This document shows, one piece after another, positions 10,836 through 22,008 of a DNA stretch of 64,000 nucleotides. The notes below the pieces were generated by a model, which saw only the letters and a program-made list of their open reading frames with translations, made no database searches and was not told the DNA's origin. The stretch is from Wurfbainia villosa (taxonomy: Eukaryota > Streptophyta > Magnoliopsida > Zingiberales > Zingiberaceae), in the NCBI GenBank assembly GCA_025175895.1, contig CM045989.1, positions 17,663,928 through 17,727,927 of the forward strand, written 5' to 3'. The first letter of the stretch is position 1. Each line of letters starts with the position of its first letter. The translations under genes and the position numbers were made by a program.

Positions 10836-11146
10836 CGCCCTTTGTTTCTTTTCTTGTGGTGCACAATGGTCTGATTTCGCTCACTCACTTCACCATATAA
10901 ACTTAAAATGACTTTTGTTTTTACCTAGCAAGTTCTTTCTAGTCCTAATTCAAATGCAACATGCTAAACGAATATAAATCAAAGTTCAAAAAAAATGAAT
11001 GCAACAAACTAATAAGAAATAAACACAAAATCTAAACTTGGGTTGCCTCCCAAGAAGCGCTTTGTTTAAGGTCTTTTAGCTCGACCTTATTCCTACGTTT
11101 CATTTGAGGCGTTTGAATCTTGCTCGTGGGGGAGCAAGATATTTGT

Positions 11147-11635
11147 TCACCTTATGCTCCTCCCTTGTGATCCCTTATCACCATATCTCTTAAATCTTGC
11201 TCGTGGAGGGGTAAAATATTTATTGGCTGCCTTCCTTGGTTCGAGAGTGAACATGCTTATCTTTAAAGAATCATCAGGAGTTTGGTCATGATATTCTGTT
11301 TCATCCATATGCTGTAAATAATGTAACTCACCACAAATATTCTCACCAAAAGATTTATTAGCAGATTCTATCATGTCGAATGAAATTTTATCATTACAAA
11401 TCACTAGGTGGGCTTTGCTATAGGTAACTAAAGTTTTGGTGAGGGTTAAGGCAAGCTCTTCTAGATCCTTGAGGTTAGGAGGTGTTTTGATTGAAGCAAT
11501 GCACTCCTCGATTAAAGTATCAATTATAAAATCCTCAAGTTCTCCTTCTAGTGGTGATTGAATGGATTGTCCTTCTTTACTTCCAATGTCATCTACGTCC
11601 TCCTCATCCATTCGCTCAAAGTGAGTCTTTATCAT
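11147..11635 (-). CDS. Element C gag-like ORF fragment
   Basis: A minus-strand frame of 162 codons, acidic in its first half (ERMDEEDVDDIGSKEG; LEDFIIDTLIEECIAS) and basic at its end (KYFTPPRARFKRYGDKGSQG). It lies inside the C internal region, just downstream in element sense of the D insertion at 11711. In-frame coding sense may continue upstream of its ATG to the insertion edge. No motif is recognised. It could be an ORF between gag and the 3' end as in other Tat/Athila relatives. Confidence 0.4.
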   Translation of the reverse strand: MIKTHFERMDEEDVDDIGSKEGQSIQSPLEGELEDFIIDTLIEECIASIKTPPNLKDLEELALTLTKTLVTYSKAHLVICNDKISFDMIESANKSFGENICGELHYLQHMDETEYHDQTPDDSLKISMFTLEPRKAANKYFTPPRARFKRYGDKGSQGRSIR

Positions 11636-11710
11636 ATTAGGTTTAATCCAGTCATCAAAGCCACCTTCTAGTCGTTTGGTTTCTTCTCTTGCTAGATCTC
11701 GTTCTATAAT

Positions 11711-13589
11711 TGTAGGGATTTCTATATGCCAAATAGCATATGCGCAACGGAAAAATTAGGATCCCTTCCTAGTGATCCTTGCGAAAGAAAACCTCGTACA
11801 AAATAAATTTCTCTAAAACCAAACCTATCTTATAGGAGAGGATTACCTTTGTTGTGTGCCATTGTTAATCCCGCTTTTCCTTTTGGTTTGTTGGATCTTT
11901 AGCACGTTCAAATGTCCGTGCCTCTATACGTATCCACACGAGCAAGCTCTTGTCTCACAAAAGAAAAACTAGAAGGGCTCTCCTTTACTTCTTGCTAGAG
12001 AAGTCCCTAAAGGAGAGGAAGCTAGGGAAAAAGAGAAGGGAAGAAGAAGACTACTCTTCTTGCTAGCCTACACTCACAAAACCACACAACCAAAGCTTCC
12101 ACCAAGCTCTCAAGCTCTCACACAACCACAATCACTTTTTGGTCGGCCACTCCATGGAGTCTTTTATAGGGTTGGAAAAACCCTTTCACCTCCTACCATC
12201 AATGCAATCCATTGCATTGAGACACCTTGTTTGGCCGGCCACTTTAAGGAGACAAAAACCACTTTGTCTCCTTCCACCTTATCTAGCTTAGGTGGCATGA
12301 TTATGTGGCATGCTTGTGTGGCATTCATGCATGTTGAATTAATCTTATTAATTCAATAAGCCCACCTTATCTAGCTTAGGTGGCATGCTTATGTGGCATG
12401 CTTGTGTGACATTCATGCATGTTGAATTAATCTTATTAATTCAATAAGCTTATGTTATCATATTGAATTAATCTCATTAAATCAATAAGGTAACATATTG
12501 AATTAATCTCATTAAATCAATAAGATAAAATTCTCATTAAGCTTAAAGTCCAAAAACCATTTTGTACTTAAGATTATTCCCAAATTATTCTAGTCAAACT
12601 AGAATGCACTAATTCTTCTAATCATCATGCTCTTTGTGTGTGACTCTATAGGCTCTCATAACGTTGGCAGTGGATCTAAACTCTTTTAGATACACAAGCA
12701 ATGAGCGGCATCTAGCAATACATCATTGCTACCCAAGTTACGAAATAAGTCAAGATCCGACTAACCTTTCCGTGACTACTATAATGTATGACCGTGTCCT
12801 TCTATCCTTGATATCAGATTGACCAATGAGGCATAGACCGTGTCATCCTCGATCAATCTATGTGTTTCTTGATCCCTGAGTAAACTAACTCAAACAAATG
12901 AGCTCAATATCTCATATTGACTCATTCGAGCATGGCCATGCGTTTTAGTAGTTCTACTCAATCAAGGGGCCCACAGATATCACTCCCGTCATATGGGAGG
13001 GATAGATCCCATCTACATCACTCACATCCCTCTGCATAATTTGTTATATACCCAGTAATCGCCTTTATGGTCCACCCTGTTACGGGTGACGTTTGACGAT
13101 ACCAAATTACATAACTCCTTATGTAGGGAACCGTAGTGACTTCAGGTTCGAGGACTATTCATACCAATAGTCACATGAGAAAGTTTATGACACTCATATA
13201 ACGATCCATGAAACTTTCTCATGGCGGGTCAGTTCAGTATATATTCTCTAATATATACCCATGTGTCAACTTGATATTATATATCCATGACTTGTGAGAT
13301 CAAGTCATCAATCGACCTACATGTTAGTCTTTATGAATTAATATTGCCCTTGCATATTAACACTTGACTAGGAACATTTAGGAAAGTGTTCTCTACAGCC
13401 TCTCATAATCAATTCTGCCAATTGATGTGCTGTAGATAAGAACCTACTTTTCTAGGGCATTATTATATTTAATTTAGCTGGCACAAGCAAGATGTAAATA
13501 TAATAACCAATCCTTTGCCTTTATTGAATATGATACAAAATGTTCCCTTTTCAACCATCACATGATTGGCTCTAGGGCTATAACTAACA
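11711..13589 (-). repeat. Element D 3' LTR
   Basis: On the minus strand it starts tgttagttatagcc and ends gaaatcccta ca. It contains an 88-bp duplication (12274-12361, 12362-12448) rich in ggtggcatg and ttgaattaatcttattaa, followed by two shorter units of tattgaattaatctcatt. A TATA box corresponding to that of the other LTR lies at 12161-12169. Confidence 0.9.
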
Positions 13590-13603
13590 ATCTCCCACTA
13601 GCA

Positions 13604-14026
13604 CTAGTACCAATCACTATGATATCTAATACCTAGTGACCTAGTGTGACCATCATGCTTCCTCTGTGCCAAAGCCTTGGTCAATGGATCTGCGATGTTA
13701 GCTTCTGTCGGTACTCTGCATATCCTCACATCTCCTCTATCGATAATCTCTCGAATGAGATGGAAGCGCCGCAGTATGTGTTTGGTCCGCTGATGTGATC
13801 GAGGTTCCTTAGCCTGTGCAATAGCCCCATTGTTGTCACAATAGAGGTATATTGGATCTGTAATGCTAGGAACTACCCCAAGTTCACTGATGAACTTGCG
13901 GAGCCAAACAGCCTCCTTTCGCATCGACAGCGACAATATACTCCCACATTGTAGAATCGAGCGTGTCTGCTTCGAACTCTTCCAGCTCACAGCTCCACCA
14001 TTCAGGCAAAACATGTACCCCGATTG
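13604..14026 (-). pseudogene. Element D RNase H (Copia), broken
   Basis: This is the C-terminal RNase H domain of Copia Pol. Its conserved end is clear (LYCDNNGAIAQAKEPRSHQR, then ANIADPLTKAL). The segment after SSKQ, which in sister copies reads DTVADSTTEAEY and carries a catalytic Asp and Glu, is scrambled here by compensating frameshifts. It cannot be functional. The stop lies next to the PPT and 3' LTR, as usual for Copia. Confidence 0.85.
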
Positions 14027-15024
14027 CTATCTATAGTCATCCTTGTCTGTTTGGAAGCTTGCATCACTGTAACCCTTTACAGCTAGCTCCTCATTGCCTC
14101 CAAATATCAGGAAATATTCTTTCGTTCTTCGTAAGTATTTAAGAATATTTTTGACTGCTATCCAGTGACTTTCACCTGGATCCGACCGGTATCTACTCGT
14201 CATGCTCAAAGCATACAAGACGTCAGGATGTGTACAAAGCATGGCGTACATGATAGACCCTATAGCAGATGCATAAGCGATCTTATCCATGCGATCTCTC
14301 TCCTCCTTAAAAGAGGGACATTGAGTCTTCGAAAGACTCACACCATGTGATAAAGGCGAAATCCTTTCTTGGAATTTTGCATAGCAAAGCGATCTAGCAC
14401 TTTATCAATGTATGTACTCGACTTAGGCCAAGTAATCTTTTAGATCTATCTCTATAGATCTTGATGCCTAGAATATAAAGCTTCACCTAAGTCTTTCATC
14501 GAGAAACAATTCCTAACCACATCTTCACAGACCGGAGTGAGGGAATATCATTTCGATGAAGTATGTCATCTACATACAAGACAAGAAATACAACTGTGCT
14601 CCCACTATTTCTCTTGTAGACACAAGGTTCATCTTCATTCTTGATGAAACCAAACTCCTTGATTGCATCATCGAATCGAAGATTCCGGCGAGAGGCTTGC
14701 TTTAGTCCATAAATGGACCTTTGCGGTTGCATACCTTTCCGGGATGCTTTGGATCTTCAAAACCCTCGGTGTGTCATGTACACATCCTCGAGTAGCTTTC
14801 CATTCGAGCGATTTTGACATCCATCTGCGGATCTCATAATGTCGTGGTAGGTGCAATAGCAAGTATGATCCGAATGGATTTAAGCATCGCATGGCCCGGT
14901 GAAAAGGTTTCATCATAGTCAATACCATGAATTTGTTTGAATCCTTTGCCACCAATCTACCTTTATAGGTATGCTTATTACCATCCATGTCTTTACTTTA
15001 AAGACCACTTACACCCAATGGGTT
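14027..15024 (-). pseudogene. Element D reverse transcriptase (Copia), broken into pieces
   Basis: RNA-dependent DNA polymerase domain. The catalytic YVDD is at 14565-14576. KGRLVAKDSNKFMVLTM, near the N-terminus, shows loss of frame against the sister copies. At least three frames are needed to read it (pieces 14668-14988, 14496-14732, 14027-14341). A palm/thumb piece with SAIGSIMYAMLCTHPDVLYA is readable. Confidence 0.85.
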
Positions 15025-16559
15025 TTACCCCTTGTGGATCAACCAAGGTCCATACTTGGTTAGTGTACATGGATTCCATTTGGATCTCATGGCCTCTAGC
15101 CATTTCTCGGAATCTGGGCTCATCATAGCTTCTTGATAGGATGTAGGCTCGTCAAGATCGACAAGCAATACCTCACTGTTGTTAGTCAAGAGAAAAGAAT
15201 ATCTCTCGGGTTGACGACGGATCCTATCAGATCTAAGAAGAGGTTGGTCTACTTGAACAGGTGTTTGCTCCACAACTCTTTGGGCAACAATTTCCTCATC
15301 CACAACACTTTGTGGTTCCTGTTCATTTTCCATCGAAGCCTTAGTGTTATCATCATCTTGAACTTCTTCAAGATGAATTTTACTCCCACTAGTTTTTCTA
15401 GAAATAAATTCTCTTTCTAGAAAGACAACATTTCTGGCAACAAACACCTTGCCAAGTGTGGGATTGTAAAAGTAATATCCCTTAGTTTCCTTGGGATATC
15501 CTATAAAATAACACTTATCTGATTTGGGTCCTAGTTTATCTGAGACTTGACGTCTAACATAAGCTTCACAACCCCAAATCTTTATAAAAGACATTTTGGG
15601 ACTCTTCCCAGTCCATATCGTATATGGTGTCTTTTCTACGACTTTTAATGGGACGCGATTAAGTGTGAAAGCGGCTGTCTCTAGAGCTAGTCCCCAAAAG
15701 GAAGTAGGTAGATCAGTCTGACTCATCATTGATCGTACCATATCTAATAGAGTACGATTTCTCCTTTCAGATACACCATTCCATTGTGGTGTTCGGTGGA
15801 GTGAGTTGGGATATTATCCACACTCGGCCAGTGATCACGAAACTCTTGACTAAGGTATTCACCACCTCGATCTGATCGAAGTAGCTTAATATGCTTACCA
15901 AGTTGGTTTTGTACTTCATTCTTGAATTCTTTGAACTTTTCAAAGGATTCTGACTTATGTCTCATCAAATATAAGTAGCCAAATCTACTCATATCATCAG
16001 TGAAAGTAATAAAGTACTTATAGCCTCCTCTGGCTTCGACATTGAAAGGGCCACATACATCAGTATGTATGAGTCCTAACAAGTCCGTCGCTCTCTCGCC
16101 ATGTCCACTAAATGGAGTTTTAGTCATCTTTCCTAAAAGACAAGATTCGCATACCTCATATGATTCAAAATCAAATGAGTCCAATAATCCATCTTTATGG
16201 AGTTGGGATATGCGTTTTTCACTTATGTGACCTAGGCGACAGTGCCAGAGATATGTTTGGTTCAAATCATTCGATTTGAACCGTTTGGTATTTACGTTAT
16301 ATATTGGGTTTTCTAAATCTAGAACATAGAGACCATTCATAAGTGGTGCATTACAATAGAACATTTCATTCAAATAAATGGAACAACATTTGTCCTTTAT
16401 TATAAAAGAAAAGTTTTTCTTGTCTAAACAAGATACAGAAATTATGTTCTTTGTCAATGCAGGTACATATAAGCACTCCTCTAGTTCTAAGATAAGCCCA
16501 GTGGGCAAAGACAAAGAATATGTTCCTACAGCTACAGCAGCAACTTTTGCGCCATTGCC
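15025..16559 (-). pseudogene. Element D integrase region (Copia), frameshifted
   Basis: GAG-pre-integrase zinc region (HCRLGH...CESCLLG), then the rve core with HTDVCGPF and LRSDRGGEYLSQEF. Near 15780 the frame shifts, destroying the motif that in other Copia copies carries the third acidic residue region; reading resumes at 15741 (MVRSMMSQTDLPTSFWG). The C-terminal integrase tail and linker to the polymerase run to about 15025 (GYPKETKGYYFYNP). Confidence 0.88.
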
Positions 16560-16815
16560 TACTCGTAGGTCCACTTCGCCTTTTGCCATTAGTCTACTAT
16601 TTCTCAGTCCCTGCACATTAGTACAAATGTGAGATGCACATCCGGTATCTAATACCCATATAGAAGAAATAGATAGATTAACTTCTATAACGTGTATACC
16701 TGAGGCAGAAGTCCCACTTCTTTTCTTCTTTACTTCCTCAAGGTAGACTTTGCAGTTCCGCTTCCAATGTCCAGTCTCACCGCAATGGAAACAGTCCCCT
16801 TCCTTAGGTACTTTA
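16560..16815 (-). pseudogene. Element D Gag zinc knuckle and aspartic protease, 3' side of the B1 insertion
   Basis: Directly after the insertion site the frame reads a CX2CX4HX4C knuckle, CFHCGETGHWKRNC (16793-16752), then KKKRS and the Copia protease active site WVLDTGCASHIC (catalytic Asp codon near 16649). A longer frame begins at 16955, but its first 47 residues come from the B1 LTR and are not part of the gene. Confidence 0.88.
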
Positions 16816-17039
16816 TGTTGGTGCAATCGGCCTAGGTCACGATTGACCAGGACTCGAGTTTGACTTGAGTGATGTTTTGATGTTTGACAAAGTGTTTGAC
16901 ATTGATGTTTGACATTGATGTCGGTTAATATGTTTTGGAGAGATTGTTTATACAATCGACCCAGGTTATAATTGACCAGACTCGAGTTTGACTCGAGGGA
17001 GACTTTGGTGGTTGACTAGGGTTGACCATGTGTTTATGG

Positions 17040-17345
17040 GAAAGTCCAAGTCATGGGTACTTGGCATGGAAAGTCCAAGTGGGACACTTGGCATTTGGGA
17101 AAGTCCAAGTCTTGAGTACTTGGCATGGGAAGTCCAAGCATGGGTCTTGGCAAATGAGAAGTCCAAGCATGGGTCTTGGCAAATGGAAAGTCCAAGCATG
17201 GTCTTGGCATGGAAAGTCCAACATGGGTTGGCAAGGGAAAGTCCAAGCTTGAGTCTTGGTATTTGGGAAGTCCAAGGGGATTGATATTGGCGGCGTAAAG
17301 TCCAAGCGGAGTCTTGGCGGCGTAAGTCCAATGTGCCTTGGCGGT
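17040..17345 (+). repeat. LTR minisatellite of about 11 CCAAG...CTTGG units
   Basis: About eleven units of 25-30 bp start with aagtccaag and contain cttggca 6-12 bases later, e.g. ccaagcatgggtcttgg. Each unit is itself a short inverted repeat. The same array occurs at 22227-22500, 32340-32580, and reversed at 1650-1860 and 48380-48600. Long frames on both strands here are artefacts of the repeat. Confidence 0.9.
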
Positions 17346-17537
17346 GTAGACACCGTTAGCATGACATAGCCGATGGAAGCACCTGGAAGCTAGTGCGATG
17401 GATGAACAAGTCATGTATGACTTGGAGGGATCTGAGAGGCGTGAGGCTGATGGAGGTGGCTAGAAGGCTTAGGTCTAGGCTAAGGGTGGTCTAGCAAGTA
17501 TAGGGGTACCATACTTGGGTTAAAACCTCATTCTTGA

Positions 17538-17790
17538 GGTTGGCAGTCGACTGACATTATGGCCGGTTCGACTGCCGGGAGTCGACTCGAGTTCGACTGC
17601 CGGTTGAGAGCTTTTATCAGCGGCATGATCGCGCTCATGGGAGATCGATCGGTGTCGACGGGCAATGATCGCTAAGCGATGGCAATGATCACGGCCGACC
17701 GGCGAGCATCCGACAATGTGGATTGAGCCGTTGTCTCACAGCTCTGATGTTAGCGATCGGTGATTTATGGCGATCGCCAGCGGTAATCCG
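17538..17790 (+). repeat. Palindrome-rich variable block of the B1 5' LTR
   Basis: Dense in gtcgac, cgatcg, gatcgc and gccgg motifs (e.g. ggcagtcgactgac, gagtcgactcgag). It lies just before the TATA position. The matching block in the 3' LTR (about 22690-23030) shares the motifs but aligns only in short pieces. Confidence 0.7.
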
Positions 17791-18295
17791 GCCGGCGAGA
17801 TAAAGGAAGGCTCGTGGAGATTGCGGCATCAGTTCTTGGGGAGCGTTCTTGAGGCGATTTGAAGGCGATTTGCAGGTGCATTTCAGGGCCCTTCAACCTC
17901 ATCCAAGCAACCAACCAGCAAAGCGCTCAAACCCTAGTTTTGTAAAGTGTTCTTTACATTTCCTTTGTATTTGCTTGTATTTCCTTAGATTATTATTTGT
18001 AATCTTGTGTACGAGGTTTCTCGCCTCCGACTTGTTGTCGAGAAGGAGTTTATTGATTAGTGATTGCATTGGCGTCGCTAGAGCTCGTTAGAGCTCGATC
18101 CGTGGAGTAAGGAACCGTTCACGGTTCGAACCACGTTATATGCTGTGTTGTGATCGTGTTGTGATTGTGTGTCTTGTTATATTTATTTGTTATTACTATT
18201 CATTTGTGCTAACAAGATTGTAGGCGATCGAGCGAAAGAATTCCATCTATCGTCACCTATTCACCCCCTCTAGCGGGCATTCAATTCCCAACAAG

Positions 18296-18307
18296 TGGTA
18301 TCGAGCA
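18296..18307 (+). promoter_or_regulatory. B1 primer-binding site (initiator-Met tRNA type)
   Basis: tggtatcgagca lies two bases after the LTR end. The plant consensus is tggtatcagagc, so one base appears deleted. Confidence 0.8.
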
Positions 18308-18507
18308 CGGTGGCTCTTGGCGGATTAACATCAACGGATTAACAACCGGAGCAATACGCTAGAGGGTAAAGATGGAATTCAAGACAAGCTAGGTTGGGAC
18401 ATCAACACACCGTCCTGCACTCATTATATGGACAAGAAGGCTTCGATTCTTGGAAGAGAAGAATTGAAGATTTTTGATGATGAGGACTTGAGGAATGGTC
18501 TTTATTA

Positions 18508-19247
18508 ATGGAAGGATTTGAGTATCCTAGAGGACCAAAAGGTGGTTTCCTCAAGAAGAAGAGATGGAGTGAAGATCAACTCCAAAGATTCGAGAAAAAC
18601 AAGAAGGTAATCAAATTCATTTTTGATTTAATTCCAAATGAATTCTTGTGTAGCCTAGGTGAATGCATGGATGCTAAGGAGCTATGGAGCGATTTGGCAA
18701 AGCTCCATGAAAGCCCATCAATGGTCCAAGAGGAAGAGACCGAAGAGGCTAATGCATTATCTTCACAAGTGAGGACTTGGAGGTTGAGAGATCATCAACA
18801 TCCAAAGAGGAAGAGGAAGTAGAATCGGAAGTTGATAGGAGTCAATTTCTGGGTTTGTGGAGGAAGTGGAAGAAGCATCCATCTCAAGGATTGTGGTTGA
18901 GGATAGTACTTCCATTCCGGAGAAACAAAAAGAAGCTTCAACATCCAATCAAGATTAGGAAGCTCAAAATACAACTCCGGCACCTACCAGAACTAGGTAA
19001 CTCAAACACATCAATCTCAAATAAAAATAATATCATGTGCTTTGAGTGTAGGGAATTTGGGCACTACAAGAGCAAGTGCCCAAAGAAGATTAGGAAAACT
19101 CCACCGGCTCCAAAAGTCAAGGATGTCGGTTCCCCAAATATCAAGAGCAAGGAGCATATCATATGCTTCAAGTGCAACTCAAGGGGACATTATAGGAATC
19201 AATGTCCTAGGGGAAGCAAAAGACCAAAGAGGGAGCTACACATGTAG
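18508..19247 (+). pseudogene. B1 Gag (UBN2-like) with two zinc knuckles, frameshifted
   Basis: The first piece (18508-18822) has the UBN2-type pattern ...FIFDLIPNEFLCSLGECMDA...KELWSDLAKLHE. After frame loss, a second piece (18777-19247) carries two CX2CX4HX4C knuckles: CFECREFGHYKSKC (19038-19079) and CFKCNSRGHYRNQC (19164-19205). Gag-like sequence before 18508 (from about 18410) is also out of frame. Gag would form the particle and bind RNA through the knuckles. Not functional as it stands. Confidence 0.8.
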
Positions 19248-19419
19248 GGGGAGCCTCTAGGGCAAACCCTAAGGTATATTTCAATAATGCACCTTCTTTA
19301 GTTAATAGGCAAAGGCATGCTAGGAATTTAAATTCTCTTGCAATTTATGAAAAGAATGCTAATAGGAATAAATATTTTTGCTTAGGAGCTAAAAGTGTCC
19401 ATTTTAGTAATAAGGAGAA

Positions 19420-20123
19420 GTTTGGGACTAATGTCCCTAAAAATAATTCATCTAAGGATAAACCTAGGTCAAATAATACTAGACCAATTTTACCTAGGGA
19501 GACCATTAGAAAGGTGCAAGAGCACCTAGGTTTCAATCCCAAGTGGACTAGGCATATGCCTAGAAAGTCCCATGCCCATGATTTAAATCAAAATTCAAAA
19601 ATTGGGCAATTAGAGTTAGAGAATCAAGTCTTGAGGTCAAGGCTTGAAAAACTTGAGAAGACCCTTAAAATTATACAAAATCAATTTAAAGGGTCAAACG
19701 ATCAAAAGTCAAGGTCCAAAAGTCAAAGTCAACACCAAGGACCTAAGAGTCAAAAGTCAACCAAGGGCAAACAAGGTTTGGGTCACAAACCTAAGCCTAA
19801 GGTGGCTTACCATAGTGTTCCATTAGATTATGGAACACTAACTAGGTCTAGAAAGACCAAGGTCAATAGGAAGTCATCCTAGAGTTGACCAAAGGATATG
19901 CCTAGTGGCTAGGGTTTCTAGGAAACCTAAGGTGGCCACTAAGAAGGTTGTTAGGGAGGCAATCCCTAAGGTTAACCTAGGCAAGACCCAAATGACCAAG
20001 GCTAATAAGCCTAGGAAGGTCATTAGGAAGGTATCTAGGGAAGTTATCCCTAAGGAATATCTAAGTAACCCTAGGAGTTCAAATCGTTTTTGGGTTCCTA
20101 AGAGCGTGATTGATTCACGCTAA
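19420..20123 (+). pseudogene. B1 Gag C-terminal domain (coiled coil, basic repeats, FWVPKS end)
   Basis: It begins TNVPKNNSSKDKPRS, includes a heptad-like segment IGQLELENQVLRSRLEKLEK, then basic repeats (SRKPKVATKKV; RKVIRKVSREVIPK) and ends RSSNRFWVPKSVIDSR. A frameshift near 19880 breaks it; B2 (29645-30342) has the same domain in one frame, and F ends with the related IPKEYLVNP...FWVPKS. The role is unknown; position suggests a Gag tail. Confidence 0.75.
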
Positions 20124-22008
20124 GATGGGTTTAGGGTGTGTCAACCTTGATTGGATGGGTAGTTAACTCAACCATAACAAAGGTGACACTTTAGGTTATT
20201 TTCAAGGTTATGGTTACCTTGAAAATACATTTTTTGTTTTTAAACAAAAATGATTTTAGGATATGCCAATATTAATTATGAAGTTTGATAAAATGATCAT
20301 TTTGGCACAATTTAGGTTTAGAGGTTGGTGTGCCATTTTGGGTTTTGGCACACTAGGGAGATTAGATTAATATGGCAAAATATGTTTAATCCCAACAAAT
20401 GGCAATTAATATTAAAATTTAGGTGTTATTATACCTATATATTTTATATGCCATGATTTGTTTGCCATATGCCATGACATGACATCATGTTTACTTTTAT
20501 CATCTAAATGTCATGATCATGCTTAGGATTAAGATATTAAATGTCATGTGTTTTTAGATTTCATCATATGCCATGACATCATGATCATTGGCCATGATTT
20601 ATTTTTCTATTATTATGCCATGATCATTTTCATGCATCTAAATTGATTAAAATTGATTTAAGGACTATGGCATGACTTGGAGTCCCATTTATAAGGGAAT
20701 CAAGTAGAGTTGCCTTAGAAAAATGCATGGAACCCTAGGTTAAGAGAACAAAACCCACATCTCACATCCAATTGACATGTATGTGTATTTATACACCCTA
20801 GATACATGTGAGATGCTAGGATATGAGTTGAGTTCAAGGTGCATAGTTTTTGCATCTAGATGAACTAAAACTCATCTAATTTTCCAGCGTGGATCATTGG
20901 GAAAGCTTGTGTACAAGTCATGCACATAGAGCCCAAGGAATATGATCCAAAATAAGGTTTTGAAAATGGTTTAAAATCATTTTGAAAAACCTTGGTGAAG
21001 TCTATCTTTTTATAGCAATCACCATTGATGAGATTGATACAAAGTGAGCTTAAACTTTAAAGTTTTTAGTCACTTTTGGATTTTGTATCAAACTCACTAT
21101 TTTATGGGTAAAATATTTTTCAAACATTTTTCACCCATTGTTTTGGTCATAAGTATTATACGTATCAAATTTCGTGATTTTTCGATGTACGTATAATTAT
21201 TTATGAATTTTTGAATTTCATTCGATAAATTGAAATTGGGAATTTACTACCAATCGCCATTTGGTGGCGATCGGTGATAATGTGATGATCGATAATCAGT
21301 CATTGCCAGTCTGATTTCGGGTTAACAAGGTTTGTTTAGCCCGTGTTTAGCTATGGTAAAGGTTCCTAACCACTCCTAACCCTAGGATATGCTTTGGGAA
21401 GCATTATGAAGGGTGAAAATCCATTGGATATGGATTAGGAGTTGTGTTAGGTCAAAGTATCAAATCTAGGGTGAGTAAAAGTTTTATGTTGAACTTAGAA
21501 CCTTAATTTTGATGGTTTAGAGTTCCTATTGGCTTAGGGGCTTTCCAAGGACATTGTTGGTGCAATGGTCAAGGGGGAGCAAGCCTTTAGGGGGAGGTAT
21601 CCATCTTGGGATGATGGATGTTTTTATGGGGATGTTATCAATTGAAAATTGATGGGTGTTTGATACCCAATTTGGAAATTGGGAGAGTGAGATAGGAGTG
21701 CCTCTCTTGAGTGATATGGGACTTGTCACTAGGAAGATGGTAGACATCCTAGGTATTTTTGATCAAGGGGGAGATTGTAAGATCTCATTGGGACATGAGA
21801 CATTGACCTCCTTGGAGAGAAAACCTTTTGATGTTAGTCAAAAAGGGGAGAATGTTTGGGGAGAACATTTGATTTACTTTTCACTTGAATGTTTAGGGAA
21901 GAACATTTGGTGAGTGTTTACCAATTTGGGATAATTGGTAAGGGATTTGAGTTAGTGTTCTAACTCATGATTTGTTTGGTTTTTGTCAAACATCAAAAAG
22001 GGGGAGAT
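20124..22008 (+). other. B1 long non-coding 3' internal region
   Basis: AT-rich and gene-free. It contains a catgacatcatg-like palindrome cluster (about 20450-20640), the conserved hairpin at 20758-20815, and four PPT-like runs (about 21568, 21590, 21765, 21843) before the terminal PPT aaaaagggggagat (21995-22008). B2 has the same region with the same order of signals. Confidence 0.75.
20758..20815 (+). other. Conserved stem-loop in the B1 3' non-coding region
   Basis: catctcac (20758-20765) pairs with gtgagatg (20808-20815). Inside, atgtat pairs with atacat, and gtgta pairs with tacac around an atttat loop. B2 repeats all three stems at 30982-31039; F keeps the outer stem at 46337-46388. 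Confidence 0.65.

Larger units (their letters stand above)
16816..18293 (+). repeat. B1 5' LTR (1478 bp)
   Basis: It starts tgttggtgcaatcgg and ends tcaattcccaaca. From left to right it has a gactcgagtttgactcgag inverted repeat near 16853, a minisatellite (17040-17345), a palindrome-rich block (about 17538-17790), a decayed TATA position (gagataaagg, 17797) and a leader-like segment. Confidence 0.9.

Noticed and set aside
16815..16955. Start of the long minus-strand protease/integrase frame as the true gene start
   Set aside because: These bases are B1 LTR sequence; the D reading frame enters at 16815 after the TSD and continues the gag frame from 23539.
17040..17345. CRISPR-like regular array
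   Set aside because: Units are imperfect, have no unique spacers, lie inside an LTR that occurs several times, and the context is plant retrotransposons.
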